Shown piece by piece: positions 27,101 through 38,600 of a stretch of 64,000 nt of DNA. The DNA lies in assembly GCA_916613615.1 (NCBI GenBank), contig OU744730.1:21020406-21084405 (forward strand), in the 5' to 3' direction. Position numbers and translations under genes: made by a program. How positions within the stretch are numbered: position 1 is the first letter of the stretch; each line of letters begins with the position of its first letter. The notes beneath the pieces were generated by a model that had not been told where the DNA came from, did no database searches, and worked only from the letters and a program-made list of their open reading frames with translations. Source of the DNA: Steromphala cineraria (Eukaryota; Mollusca; Gastropoda; Trochida; Trochidae).

Positions 27101-30084
27101 CTTTTCACAAGATATTTAAATCTAAATTAGTTTAACACTACCTGGTTTGATGTACAGTAGAACACGGATATAGCGAACACTCGGATATAGCGAACAAATT
27201 TTCAAGTCCCGTCCCTATATAATATCATTAAAATTATATGCGTATAGCGAACACCGGATATAGCGAACTAAATTCTTTGGTCCCTTGGAGTTTGTTATAT
27301 CCGAGTTCTACTGTAATTGCAATATGATCAAATTTCCAAGTATTCGGGCAGGTTCTTGTGAGCATTAAAAATAACTTTAAATATCTATCTCAGTTTAGCA
27401 TCTACAATTAGAATTCATTAATATGTTATATATATCACAATATGCATCCTCCAAATGATCGATATATTGTGGATCAATTTATTGTGATACGATACTGTGT
27501 CACTGTACTGTTACACCTCTAGAATTTAGGGACACAAAAAACAGATGAGGTAATCTTTTTAGCCCATCTGGTCTTTTAGACTGATTGGCTTATGGCATCA
27601 GCTATTGTTTCATCAGGTTAATCAATTTCATAAATTTTTCACATCCAACTTCTCATCAAAGATTGCTCCACCAAAAAGCTGAAATCTTTTTTGGAGGTAC
27701 CTTTGTCCTAATGAAACGAAATTTGTACATTTGAGAATGAGAGCTGTTTCAATCATTGTTTTAAAGGTTACAGTAAAGACTTTGCAGGAAATATGAGAAT
27801 GTCATACATAATGAATACATCTCATCCTGTTTTTAGTGTTATTGTTTTCTCATCATCATTAATTTTATCTCATCATCATGTCCATATGTATAAATTGCTG
27901 GACTCTGATTTTCCCATATGCTTGACAATGTAATAAGATTCTATACCGAAATGTCGCTACATTCTACAATAAAGAAGTTGATAAACTTCTAAAATGGCTC
28001 TTAAACAACTTACCAGTATAATGAATACATGTTATTTTTTCCCTTCAAATCATAATGTCTCTCTAATTTACCTCAAATACTGTAAATCTTTGCCTGTATT
28101 AGGATTACAGGATATACAGTAACAAGGGTTCCTTACATGTGTTTTTATCTCCTTATTCTCCTGTAACATCACTTCACTTGCTTGTATTCAGCAGGCATCA
28201 GGTTAATGTTTACTGTGGTCATATGATACAGGTGCCGGTGACGGGATGGTTACGAGCATGATGGCACGACACTTTGACAATGTGTACACAACAGAAATAT
28301 CAGATATAATGGTCAAGCGACTGCTGGAGAGAGGGTACAGGTTGGTGCCACACTTTTAAATCATATCACAGAGGAAAAGCCTGCAACACGAGGTTGAGGT
28401 TGTTGCAGTGAAACCATAGGTTTAGAAGTAGAACAAGATATTGATAGAAATGAATGAAATTACAGAATTGAAGGACAGTTTTGATCTGAAACTAAGATGA
28501 CATTATACCCAATCAAGTGTGACTTTATAATTGATAATTTTGGATACCTTGGTTTGATAAGCAGGGATTTACATAGTCAATCGAAACCGAGAGTGCTGGG
28601 GACTCAAAGCATATATTTTTAGGAGTCCTTTTCCTATTTCAGGAGTCCTTAAAAACATTATAGAAGTTTCATACTTAATGGAAAGGTTGATAAAGAATTG
28701 CCTTTAATGGGATGGTTATTGGTTGATGTTTCAATACCATCTTGACATGAAAATCATACTGAAATGTGTTTTCATTGAAAAATTAGATATTCGTATCAGA
28801 ATAATACTGAGTCACAGAGGACCCACATGATTAGTTTTTGGGGGTCCTCCTGACATTTTCTGCGTCAAATACTCAAGAAAGTTGCATCCCGTAAAACCCT
28901 GGATAAGAGCATTATCTACAACCTAATTCACAAAATGAAATTCCTTCAGTTTGATTTTATGTTTGATAGATTTGGTCTTCAATGACTTGTTAGTCATAGT
29001 GAATCTTAGATTTAAATCTTTTCTCTGAAATTGTGTCATTTAAAATATTGTTTTTGAAATTATACAGGGCTCAAACATCAACACTAAAATATGTATGATA
29101 AACTCTACATTTCAGTGTACTTGGCCTTGATGAATGGAACAACGGGTCTCGCGTGTATGATGTCATCAGCTGCCTCAATCTATTGGACCGATGTGACAAA
29201 CCTGTCAGCATGCTCCACTCGATGCGCCAATCATTACGCAAAGGGACGGGACGAGTAATTGTAGCAGCTGTACTACCCTTCAGGCCTTACGTGGAGTTTG
29301 GTAAGCATTTAACTTTACTTTTAGATTGTAGTCATTATGTATCAATGGAGTATTAGATAATTTTATTGGTAATTTTAGATGGTTCAGTATAATGTCAAAG
29401 GTCAGCATCCTGTGAGAAGCAGGATGATTAATGTTTGGCTTAACTCTAAAACTATAATATTACAACTTTGTTGATATTCGTATTTTTCAACGAGTCTTTA
29501 TGTTCTCCGTGTTTGTCACATTGAAAGTTTTTGATCTCATATTGTGTTTCAACTTACATGATGTAAGCAAAGACCGGTATATTCAAAAAGTTTTATTCAT
29601 TAATGTAAATATTTTGTATCTTGTAACATGCAGTTTGTCTAGATATGACAGTCTGCTATTTATCAATTTGTCTTTATGATAAACTCATTTATTCATTATT
29701 TAAGAGTTTGTTTCTCCTTAACACTAAAAAAACCTTTTAATCTCAAGCTCAATGATGTCAAAGTATTTATGTTCTAAGTCACTTGTCTGAAATAAGGGCT
29801 CTTCTTTAACCAGCTCCCTGCTAGAGGCATTGTTTGCTGTCACAATCATCTTATCCTACGTACATTTTTCAGGTTCAACTGACCATCGGCCAACCGAGTA
29901 TCTCCACACAGAAGGAAAGACATTCGAGGAAGAGACAGTCAGCATCATCAGAAACGTATTCATACCCGCAGGATTTACTGTCGAGAAATTCACCAAACTT
30001 CCATACTTATGCGAGGGGGACTTAAATAAGTCCTTCTTCGTTCTATATGATGCAGTATTTGTTCTGAAGGCTTCCGATTCATGA
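24103..30084 (+). CDS. METTL9: METTL9 (DREV family) protein-histidine methyltransferase, complete, six exons
   Basis: Exons: 24103-24288, 26153-26343, 26891-26991, 28232-28340, 29116-29300, 29873-30084. All junctions are GT/AG, phases match, and the total is 984 nt (327 aa plus stop). The family transfers methyl from SAM to the N-pros (1-methyl) position of histidine in His-x-His motifs, in the endomembrane system or mitochondria. Seen here: a hydrophobic N-terminal stretch (residues 7-20) as a signal or anchor; motif I LLDLGAGDG, split across exons 3 and 4; the family signature DVISCLNLLDRC in exon 5; and LPYLCEGD near the C-terminus. Length is close to the vertebrate protein (about 318 aa). 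The chosen ATG is the first after an in-frame stop at 24082. It directly follows an AG with a pyrimidine-rich lead, so a 5' UTR exon may lie upstream. Introns hold MITEs and a long palindrome. Identity is confident; exon 1 is the least conserved part. Confidence 0.93.
24443..24646. mobile_element. MITE in METTL9 intron 1
   Basis: The ends are AGGGAAAGTCCTATC and, inverted, GATAGGACTGTCCCT (one mismatch in 15). Flanks are TTGA and TTAA, so this may be another TTAA-type element with a mutated left flank. It lies 155 bp after the exon 1 donor and has no coding capacity. Confidence 0.65.
24893..24906. repeat. Short (TA)n run
   Basis: A simple TA run in METTL9 intron 1. Confidence 0.7.
25011..25154. 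repeat. Long palindrome in METTL9 intron 1
   Basis: GTTATCATGC at 25011 pairs with GCATGATAAC ending at 25154. The arms, about 65 bp, include TTTTGGGAT, AAATATCCTGCATTAGGAAT and AAACA, with few mismatches. The centre (GCGAGCCTTGGCGAGC) is itself inverted. This would fold into one long hairpin in RNA or single-stranded DNA. Confidence 0.85.
25427..25500 (-). other. tRNA-like sequence, probable SINE head
   Basis: On the minus strand, TTGGTGAGATTGAC resembles an A box and AGTTCGATCCC a B box about 45 bases later. I cannot draw a full cloverleaf, so this is more likely a SINE remnant than a tRNA gene. Confidence 0.35.
25963..25989. repeat. Short palindrome
   Basis: CCAACGGATAT and ATATCCGTTGG are exact inverted arms around a 5-bp centre in METTL9 intron 1. 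Confidence 0.6.
27028..27521. mobile_element. hAT-type MITE in METTL9 intron 3
   Basis: The ends are TAGAGGTGTAACGATAC and, inverted, GTACTGTTACACCTCTA. The 8 bases outside each end are GAATTTTG and GAATTTAG (seven of eight match), fitting an aged 8-bp hAT duplication. It carries a nested element at 27155-27313. No coding capacity. Confidence 0.75.
27155..27313. mobile_element. TA-flanked pogo/Tigger-like MITE nested in the hAT-type MITE
   Basis: Ends CAGTAGAACACGGATATA and, inverted, TATATCCGAGTTCTACTG; TA on both sides (27153-27154, 27314-27315). The motif GGATATAGCGAAC recurs inside. The end sequence resembles pogo/Tigger TIRs by recollection; the family label is tentative. Confidence 0.75.
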
Positions 30085-32443
30085 TTTATTTTGTAAATAG
30101 GACATATCTGTAATCTCAGCTTTATCTTTGCTGTGTAAGGTGCTCATACTTTGGAGAATATCTCTCTAGTTCGTTTGGATTTTTTGGGGAAAATTATGTC
30201 TATTAAGTGCTTTGTTTTGTTTCTTTTTCTTCTTTAAATCCTTTGACTCTCTTGAGTGTTCAAAATATTTCTAACAAGATGAATCTTGACATTAGAACTC
30301 ACTTCAATTTTAATACTTTTTAATAAATTTATTCATTGGCAAATTCGTATAACTTGTGACAATTTTGAACCCATGTGATAATTCAAAATTGTTTCTTAAA
30401 AGTAATATGACACTTTTGCTCATGTAATTATCTCTATATTTGTAGCTATTTGAGTGACTATTTGGAGATGAAATCCTCCTATCAATAACACATAATGACT
30501 CATATAAGTTGCATATCATGATGATCAAGGATGTTAAAATTGCTAGAAAAATTGTATGAATCCAGTCTCTACGTTAACCTAACCTCAATAATACTGGCTA
30601 CACTCCCATATTGAGTCTAGCAAGATACAGTACAAAGGTTGCGCATTGAACATTATATGCAAATGCAGAATATTTAGGCTTGGTAAGAATAGCCCTGATT
30701 TATCAATTGGATTTGTCAGCTGATGCGACCAGTTACTGCATCAACCTAGACTCAATATCAATCTAGGAGGGTAGTGAATATTATTTAGGCTTGGTTTACT
30801 TAGACTGGTATGAATCATGGTTTGATTGATGTTTAAAGCTTGTGACAATTCTTGTGACAATTCTCCACTTAACTAGAGACAATCAATATAAAAAAAGAAA
30901 TGTTACATTTCTTTCAATGGGATTGTTTATGGTAATCAAACTGTTCTGTATAGATATCATTTTTGAGAATTCTACACATTGAGATTGTTTGAAACAATGA
31001 TAAATTTGGTATCCAAATGCTTTTAAAAGTCTACACAGACTGAGGCAGAGATATAAATGGGAGACAAACTTCAAGGTAAAGGGGTATGCTTGAAACGAAC
31101 TATTTTTTTAGAATTTTGAAGGTATTTACAATCTTTGATATCAAAATGATGTTTTCTTGACAAATCTCTTGTTTTGTAAAGAGGTAAATCCACCCTTGCT
31201 CATTCCTTTACTTGTGTGTATAGTTCAGCTATTTTAAACAATTTAAATTTAATTTTGATTAGGATAACCTTTTTTTTATGCAAACACTTGTGTGTGATTA
31301 AGTAATCATATACAAAATATTCTAAAGAAATTGTGAACTATTTTATTACTATTTTGTTCCAATAATACATAATTTGTTTCCTTTCTTTACATTTTGTGAA
31401 TACTGTAGGGCGTTCTGTTTTTTTATATCTGTTCTTTTGAAATATTAAACAAGGCTGAAGAAAGAATTCAGGATACAAAATAAAATGGCGTTTGTGGTGT
31501 CTTTAGTCAGTAATTTGCCTCCAATCTGAATAATATTGGCAGCAAAAGTTTCAAATTTTGTTTCTATCTGAAAAGAAACATGGCGGCAATAACAGCCATG
31601 AACAGCCTGTTTGAGATACAAGTGAATCAATCGCAAAGCTCTAACTACAGACAAGATTCTCTTAAGAACAAACAGTATTGATCCCGCCATTTTGCTTTGG
31701 TGATGTGATTGATCCTTCAATGGCTAGGTTTCGTCTGTTCTAAACTGGAAACAGAACATCTGCTTATAGCTGCTGTCATCAGACCATGCAGATAGGAAAC
31801 CTTTTCCTGTGTTGATATTTTGGTAGAGGAACGTATTCTAATCTTTTCATCCTTAAAACACAGACTGATTGTCTAAGTTCATCTCAACAAGAAGAACATG
31901 TTGTCGTGCTGGGATGACAAACTTTCATTGATTTATGTGCAAAGGTAGTTTAGCTTTACGGCTTTGACACAACAGTCAATATGACAGTCTATTTTCATGT
32001 TTCCAATGCTCTTATATGTATATTGAATACCATCCCAAAGATGTATCTCTGGTGCTCCAATATGGTATAATATGCTGGCTAGGTCTTTTATATCTTTGGT
32101 TTCTTTGCTTATAACACAGACTTATATTTGCATAAAAGTTGTGAGATATTATCTGTTATTCATCTAATAATTTTTTTATTGCACACATTATTGAAGATTT
32201 GTGAGAAATCAAGCTGCGCTTCCCAAGTGCAGAGTTGTAAACCTAATGTTTTCATTTTGGATTTAAAATTGTCTTCAGCAACAAACAACTAATATTTTTT
32301 CATAAATAGTACACTGCAAAGGTAATGAATAAAATGTCTTCCATATCATGAAAGTAATGCATTATCACATTGCAGATTGATTAAAAGCAGCCTAGTTCAG
32401 GGGAATTAAATATTTATATTAACTCTATATTGAGGTATGAAAT
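30085..32443. other. METTL9 3' UTR and intergenic sequence
   Basis: No gene supported. The first few hundred bases are probably 3' UTR. Beyond that the sequence is AT-rich and plain. Confidence 0.45.
30322..30327 (+). terminator. Possible polyadenylation signal of METTL9
   Basis: AATAAA lies 238 bases after the METTL9 stop. Many similar hexamers occur in this AT-rich stretch, so this is only the nearest reasonable candidate. Confidence 0.3.
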
Positions 32444-32706
32444 CCTCTACCCTAGGTCTGACCGCACCCTAGTACCCTGCATGTTTTGTACCAGTTTAAT
32501 GCAGCCAAAACCAAGTTGTAATCGGACCAATCACATCGTCTCGCTTATGAGACTGCTAGCGCTGATCATGCTTAAAGCATGGTTAACAGGAGTTACTTGC
32601 CCCTATTACTGATACCAAAGGATTTTGCCGGTGGCTTGTGGTTGATTAGCTGAGTAAACATTAGAACATGCGACAAACCGGGCTGCAGTCAGACTCAGTG
32701 GAGAGG
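32444..32706. mobile_element. MITE family 'AGGTCTGAC', copy 1
   Basis: The left end CCTCTACCCTAGGTCTGAC and the right end CAGTCAGACTCAGTGGAGAG are imperfect inverted repeats. Inside, CTGCATGTTT and AACATGCGAC continue the inverted arms. Copy 2 at 39305-39538 has better preserved ends. A tRNA-like TTAGCTGAGTAAAC and GTTCGATTCTC overlap the right side and beyond (32640-32735). Confidence 0.6.
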
Positions 32707-34181
32707 AAGGCTATCAAAATTACAAGTTCGATTCTCGATAGACGTAATATTTTATAACTTTTATTTCTCGGAACTAAGCTTATTTTAATCAGATAGATGA
32801 CATTGAAACCTGTCAATGCTTCCACTGACATATTATTTCTGGACTGAGTGCTGTTCCAAAGGGGTTATGCCAGGAGACTCTGTTGTCATTTACCTTCAAG
32901 CAGTGAAAAGCCTGCTAAAGTATCAATATTGCTGGTAGATTTTAGATTTTGGCTGAAGTGCTAAATTTTTGACTGACTTTGTGTGAACCTTATTGAGCTG
33001 TACGTAGATCAAACAAGCTACAAGGTGTGAGTGATAATTTTAATTTTAATGAGATTTATAAGTAGCGCATTCACTTATGATCATCAAAATCTTTAATAAT
33101 ATTTGGATCAGTGTTCAAAAAAGTGCCTGCCTGCCAATTGCTGCTTCATTTCAGATTTCACCTGTTGGAGAAGAGGTCAGCAAACCTAGTTGGCTTGTGT
33201 GAATTTAGAAAAACTTACTGTCATTACATTGTAGGGCTTGTCAAATGTTAGGAGGGATGGTCGATTTTGTTGAACCAAAAGCCCTGCTTGCTTGTAGGCA
33301 ATAAAACATATTTTGAATACTGATTTGGATATCAAAACCGAATCTAAGTAATCAAGAGCTCCAACTTGAGGAAGCAACTTGTCTCAGGGTATAAAATATA
33401 CGCTGTAGCACCAATGATATGAAAGTGGAGCATCAGGATATATGTTATACACCGGATGTTGAGGAAGGGCTTTATCAAGGGAACCATATAAATATGAAAA
33501 CTTAATAAATCAAGTTTTGTTCATGATATATTGTGTTGAGACAGAGGCCCATCTAAACAGCATGAATTCTGTGTTCTGTTGGCTGATTAATCACAATGAT
33601 ACATTTTTGTGTTTCATTTGCAGTATGCATGGCGTTTCATTTCCTCTGTCATATAAATCATCATGTAAATATTTTGTCAAATATGCATAATAAATGGAAA
33701 ATGGAAATAAATTTTATTTTTTAATGTTGAAAGCAAGCTGACCTTCAAGCATTACCATACTGTAAGTCTTGTGTTTGACTTCCCCATTGTTAATAAAGCC
33801 ACAAAGCTGTACTGTAATTCAAAACTATTTTCACTTTACAATAAAATTGTAATTCATTTGCTCTTTAAAAGTATCAAGCTCAATCTGTAACTGTTTGATA
33901 TGTTACATTAAAGATAATTAAAAATTCTGAATTTGTTGGGAAATCACATACATTAAGTAAAAAAAGCTGATTAGTTGAGAAATGATTTACAATACATGTA
34001 TCCTGATAACCACATAAAACATACACAAATAAATATTTCTTAGACTTAAGAGTAATTCTTTGAAAATTCTTAGAATTTATGGCAGTTAGGAGTCAATTTC
34101 TACTCTTAGAATTTTTATAAATACGGCCCCTGATAACCACATAAAACATACACAAATAAATATTTCTAAGATGTACCAAGG

Positions 34182-34197
34182 AGGGGGGGGGGGGGGG
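34182..34197 (+). repeat. Homopolymer G run next to TTATGG repeats
   Basis: About 16 consecutive G after GGA, followed by three to four GGTTAT units. It is not the TTAGGG telomere unit. It could form G-quadruplex structures and is prone to length error. Confidence 0.8.
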
Positions 34198-34983
34198 TTA
34201 TGGTTATGGTTATGGTTAATGGTTATACAATGACATGTTTTATGATCTGAAGTATATATATTTATAACCTGTCACAAACTGGGTTCTGTCGCAAGGCAGA
34301 AACAATGGTACTCTCAGCCTTGCAGGATAAACCTAACAATTATGTGTCACTTCTCAGCTTCGTGTTGTTGTTGTTATTACAGAAAAGAGATGGTACAATC
34401 AAATCAGTGTCAGCTCTCTAGCCTCCTGCTGCTGAACATAATATTCCTGAGAGCATTTTTATAGCATTCTCTCACCACACGGCAATCTTATGAAAGTTAT
34501 TGACTATTCTTGGAAATAGTATGCTTTCAAAGCAATAATACTGGGATAAAGCAGCAAGCCTTGAATTAGCCAGTGATGGTTACCGGTTTGAGTTATTCCT
34601 TGCAAGGTTATGTTTTATTCAACATGGATTATTTGGAACAATCTATGTCTCTTATGGCAAACAATGAGATTTCAATAAGAACAATAGATATCCCTGCATA
34701 TGTATGAGAGGGGGAGATATTATGAACTCAATGGTCCGGGAGAGCTGAGTATTTAGACAGTGAATGAAATGTTGATGTTTTATTTTTTGTTCGTTTAACA
34801 TTTGATTAAAATTTATTATTTATATAATATCATTTATAATGATTAGAACTAAAAAGTGTCGAAAATATACATAAATTTTGTCTAATATTTTCAAGAGTTA
34901 AAATTTCAGGATCTTTTGTCTCCTGTAAAAAGACAGTTTATAAAAAGTGTCAGAAACAAAAGTTTTAAAATTTCCCTGACCAT

Positions 34984-35018
34984 CCAAAGACGTAAATAGA
35001 ATTTATTTACGTCTTTGG
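34984..35018. repeat. Perfect hairpin, 15-bp arms
   Basis: CCAAAGACGTAAATA and TATTTACGTCTTTGG are exact inverted arms around GAATT. Confidence 0.75.
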
Positions 35019-35647
35019 ACCACAACGAATCAATAAATTTATTCACTGTTTCACTGCGATGCTCCGAGCTATGACGGACATTACCGAAGTTTTCTGATTG
35101 CACGGAGTTACGACCGAAAGTAAATTTACGACCTGTTAATTATATCAATTTACAAATGTATTAAATATGTTATGTTTACACCAGTGAGAAAAAGTTTGAT
35201 GAGAATTTTTGATGATACACACGTAACGTTAAGATGATACAGGTGCTTTTATTGTCGTAAAAGTGTCGGTTTTCGGCAGTAATGGATGCGCCCATGAAAT
35301 CATCCAAAGCATCTTCACAACAATGAATTTATACATCGTAACACTGGTATATACCTTTATTGTGATAATTTTTGGACCAAAAATATACTGTTCACAGACA
35401 TGGAATTGAAAAGAGTTATATTCTATTGTAAATACATTTAATGATGAACAGAAACTGAATAAAGGAAAGAGTTTTGACTCTACATTTAGAATTTGCGGTT
35501 GCAGCTGAGAATATACTCGGATAGAATGCATTCCGTTATATAAATAAGAATCATATACCCTTCAAGGTCTAATTTGTTGATAGGATTGTTGCATGCAAAA
35601 TTTCAGGATTTCCCAAACTTGGAACACTCAAATCTTACAATAATATT

Positions 35648-38600
35648 ATGATTTTTTTCTTGCAGCTATTGTTGTTAGTGGCCAAGTTTACTTCTTCAAA
35701 TCGGTGCTCAAGAGAAAGTGCAAAAATTGTGCGAAATGTGATCAGATTTGTAAGTTGGAGAACTTTTCTTTCACCGATTGTTTACGAATTGATAGTTTTG
35801 CAAAACATTTATATCACATTTACGGTCCGCCCAAAATAACATATGTTTTACTGAAGGGCCGGTGGTAGTTTATCACAATGATAGGTATCTTCTTTTATCG
35901 GGCGCTCAAGTTCATTCCCAAACAGAAAAAATAAATAAAAATAATATATCATAAAAGAGCACTGTCACAGCTTTAAAATGATGCATTAATGAAGGAAATC
36001 CATTGAAACCTTGGATTCTAGCTGCAAATGTACTTGCAAGTGATCCGGAATACCCGTGATCCGGAATACCCTTACGCACTGTATTGACATATGGGCAATG
36101 GCCCATTTCATATTCAGAAAAGTACTAAAACCCAGAAAATGGCCCATTGTCAAATGTGTCTTTCCCAATCTCTCTGTAACTGTTGATTTATAATGAAAAA
36201 TATGAAATGAAGGAAGGTTATATCTAGTCTTGAACTAAAAAATATATTCTAAATAAATAAGTATAACTTTATTTATCCTTTCAGAAATTGTGGGATGTTT
36301 ACAAGGAATTCAAAACACAGATGCCAATATCATGTCCCTATGCATTAGAGAGAGATATTTACTACAACCAGGTTTGTATATTTCATTTCCTACTTTACTT
36401 TCACTGATTTACAACTTAAAGATGAAAATAAATAAGTTGCCGTAATACAATCAACCAATCAATTAATTGATTGACAATAAGACCAGCAATGCTTTATCTT
36501 TCCATAATAAGTGAGACTTTCCACACTTTAAGCGCTGATGGATTGTGCCAAAGCTTGATGCAAACCGATTGCTGGTAAATAATCAGATCTTATCTAAAGC
36601 AATCAAAATATTACCCTTAGTAAAATGTTTAAAATGTAATGTAATATGTTTCATAATTATGTATCAATTACATTAACAGAATAATGAAATTCTTCAAACT
36701 GTTGAATGTGAAATACACTCTAAAGTGACATTACAAAGTGACAAGCCTTACCAACAATATTTTACCTGTTCAAAGATAAATCAGGATGAAACTATTCACT
36801 TCATAATTCAGTTTATGTTTATAAAAAGGCTTGCTTATATAGTATATACTCTCTATTTCTGGCAACTTTGTTCTCTTACATACAAAATCAGGATAATTCC
36901 AATTATTCTTGTTATGAAATTTGAAAGTAAATCAATTGACAGGTCATAATCATCAAACCGAAGGTTAAGTTTGTCCTATATATATATTTCAGGAGAAACA
37001 CAAGTTTATGGAGTCTCCCAATAGGTGGAAGTGTGAGTTCTGTGGAAAAGCTTTCCTCGCAGAGAGTTTCCTGGATAGACACTTCGATAGACGACACTCG
37101 GACTCCATTCGACAGGTAAATTCAAAATGAGTAATGAGATTCTTTGAATGTTTATTTTTACATGAAAAATTCACAAAGACTATTTTTCACAAAGCACATG
37201 AACAAATCTTTTGGTCAACAAAATGAAGCTTATGAAAATTGAATTCTAGGCTTGCTTTCTTTATTAAATACTTAACCATGATGATTGTCAATAAAATGGT
37301 ATTCACATGATATGTATTTGAATTGTTGCCAGTTGAGAAGATAAGAGTTTCTTTGACACACATATCTATTATAATACAGAAAGTAAGAAAATTGGATGTA
37401 AGACACTTTTACTTGTAGAAATACTGGTAATGATAATTTCCATATTTGAAGTTTTCATCAATTTGCTTGAAGCTAGAAATATGGTCCATGTACAGCAGAG
37501 ATTCTAGTATTGTTTCCATAAAGATCAAAGGCGCCACACCTTATATTCAGTATTATTAATTAACTATCAATGATATGGCACTTATACAATTTATACGGCC
37601 TTCACTATACAAATCCACAACTGGGCCAATACAGGAAAGCTGGGCCAATACGAGCAAAACAGGGCCAATACGTGCAGACTGGGCCAATGCGACTCTGAGC
37701 ATGCCCATACACACAAATGGCGAGAGTCCGAAGCTATCGCTTCAAAACTTTCAACATATGTGATAGTTCATCAATCTCATTGAACATTTTGATTTCGGTA
37801 AAAATTAACTCTCTAATGTTGTACAAGTAAATTACAAAGAAGTTAATTAATTAAAACGTCATTAATCGAGTTTTTCGTATTGGCCCAGTTACAGGTCCCC
37901 TTGATTAATAACATTATAATATAGTAGAGTTTTTGAGAGATGTCACGAAACATGGGCAATTGACATCAATGACAATTGGCTATGACGTTACCAGCCTTGG
38001 CCCTTGTCAAGGATTGTCAATTTGCGGCCTTATGGGATTCACAAGATACAAGTTTATTGTAGATTGAAGATAACAAATCAAAGTTAACATACTAGAAAAT
38101 TAATATTGTAGCCCTAACCATCTTGTGCTTTGCAATATAGTTTCGCCTGAACGATTATATCAGCCTTCGGCCTCATGCTTTAACTATAATAGTTCAGGGC
38201 AAAACTATACTTTATTTCAAAACACATGATGGTTAGGGCTGCTCTATTTCTTAATTACATGGGAAAATAAGTTTAGTTACATCTATTAGGAGATAATGTA
38301 ATTCCACAAGTAAAGGGTTAAACCCCCCAAAAAACTCATGTCAAGCAAATGGAATGATTCACTATGTTTGTTTTTACCAGTCTGCATCAACCGTGTGTCT
38401 GAGTGATTACTGTGATGTATATCGATGTGATGTCCTGTCAGGATCAAGGAAGCCAGACTTCTGGGACGTAGCTCTGTGTATTGAAGATGACATCACAGAA
38501 ATCAAGGACAAATGCAAGGTTGGTTTCCTTGGAATATCGTAGTTTTCTTACTATACTTAACTAGGTATGCTTATTGAAGAATTAATATCAAACATAAGAT

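Larger units (their letters stand above)
32707..35647. other. Intergenic sequence before the zinc-finger membrane gene
   Basis: No gene supported. It contains a direct duplication of about 37 bp (GATAACCACATAAAACATAC, at 34005 and 34134), a G-run at 34182-34197 followed by (GGTTAT)-like repeats, and a perfect short hairpin at 34984-35018. The promoter and any 5' exon of the next gene should lie in the last few hundred bases, but I see no clear core element. Confidence 0.45.

Noticed and set aside
32640..32735. tRNA gene (TTAGCTGAGTAAAC with GTTCGATTCTC)
   Set aside because: Box spacing is long, and it overlaps the right TIR of a MITE. No full cloverleaf.
34198..34225. Interstitial telomere repeat
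   Set aside because: The unit is GGTTAT, not the TTAGGG expected of molluscs, and there are only three or four units.
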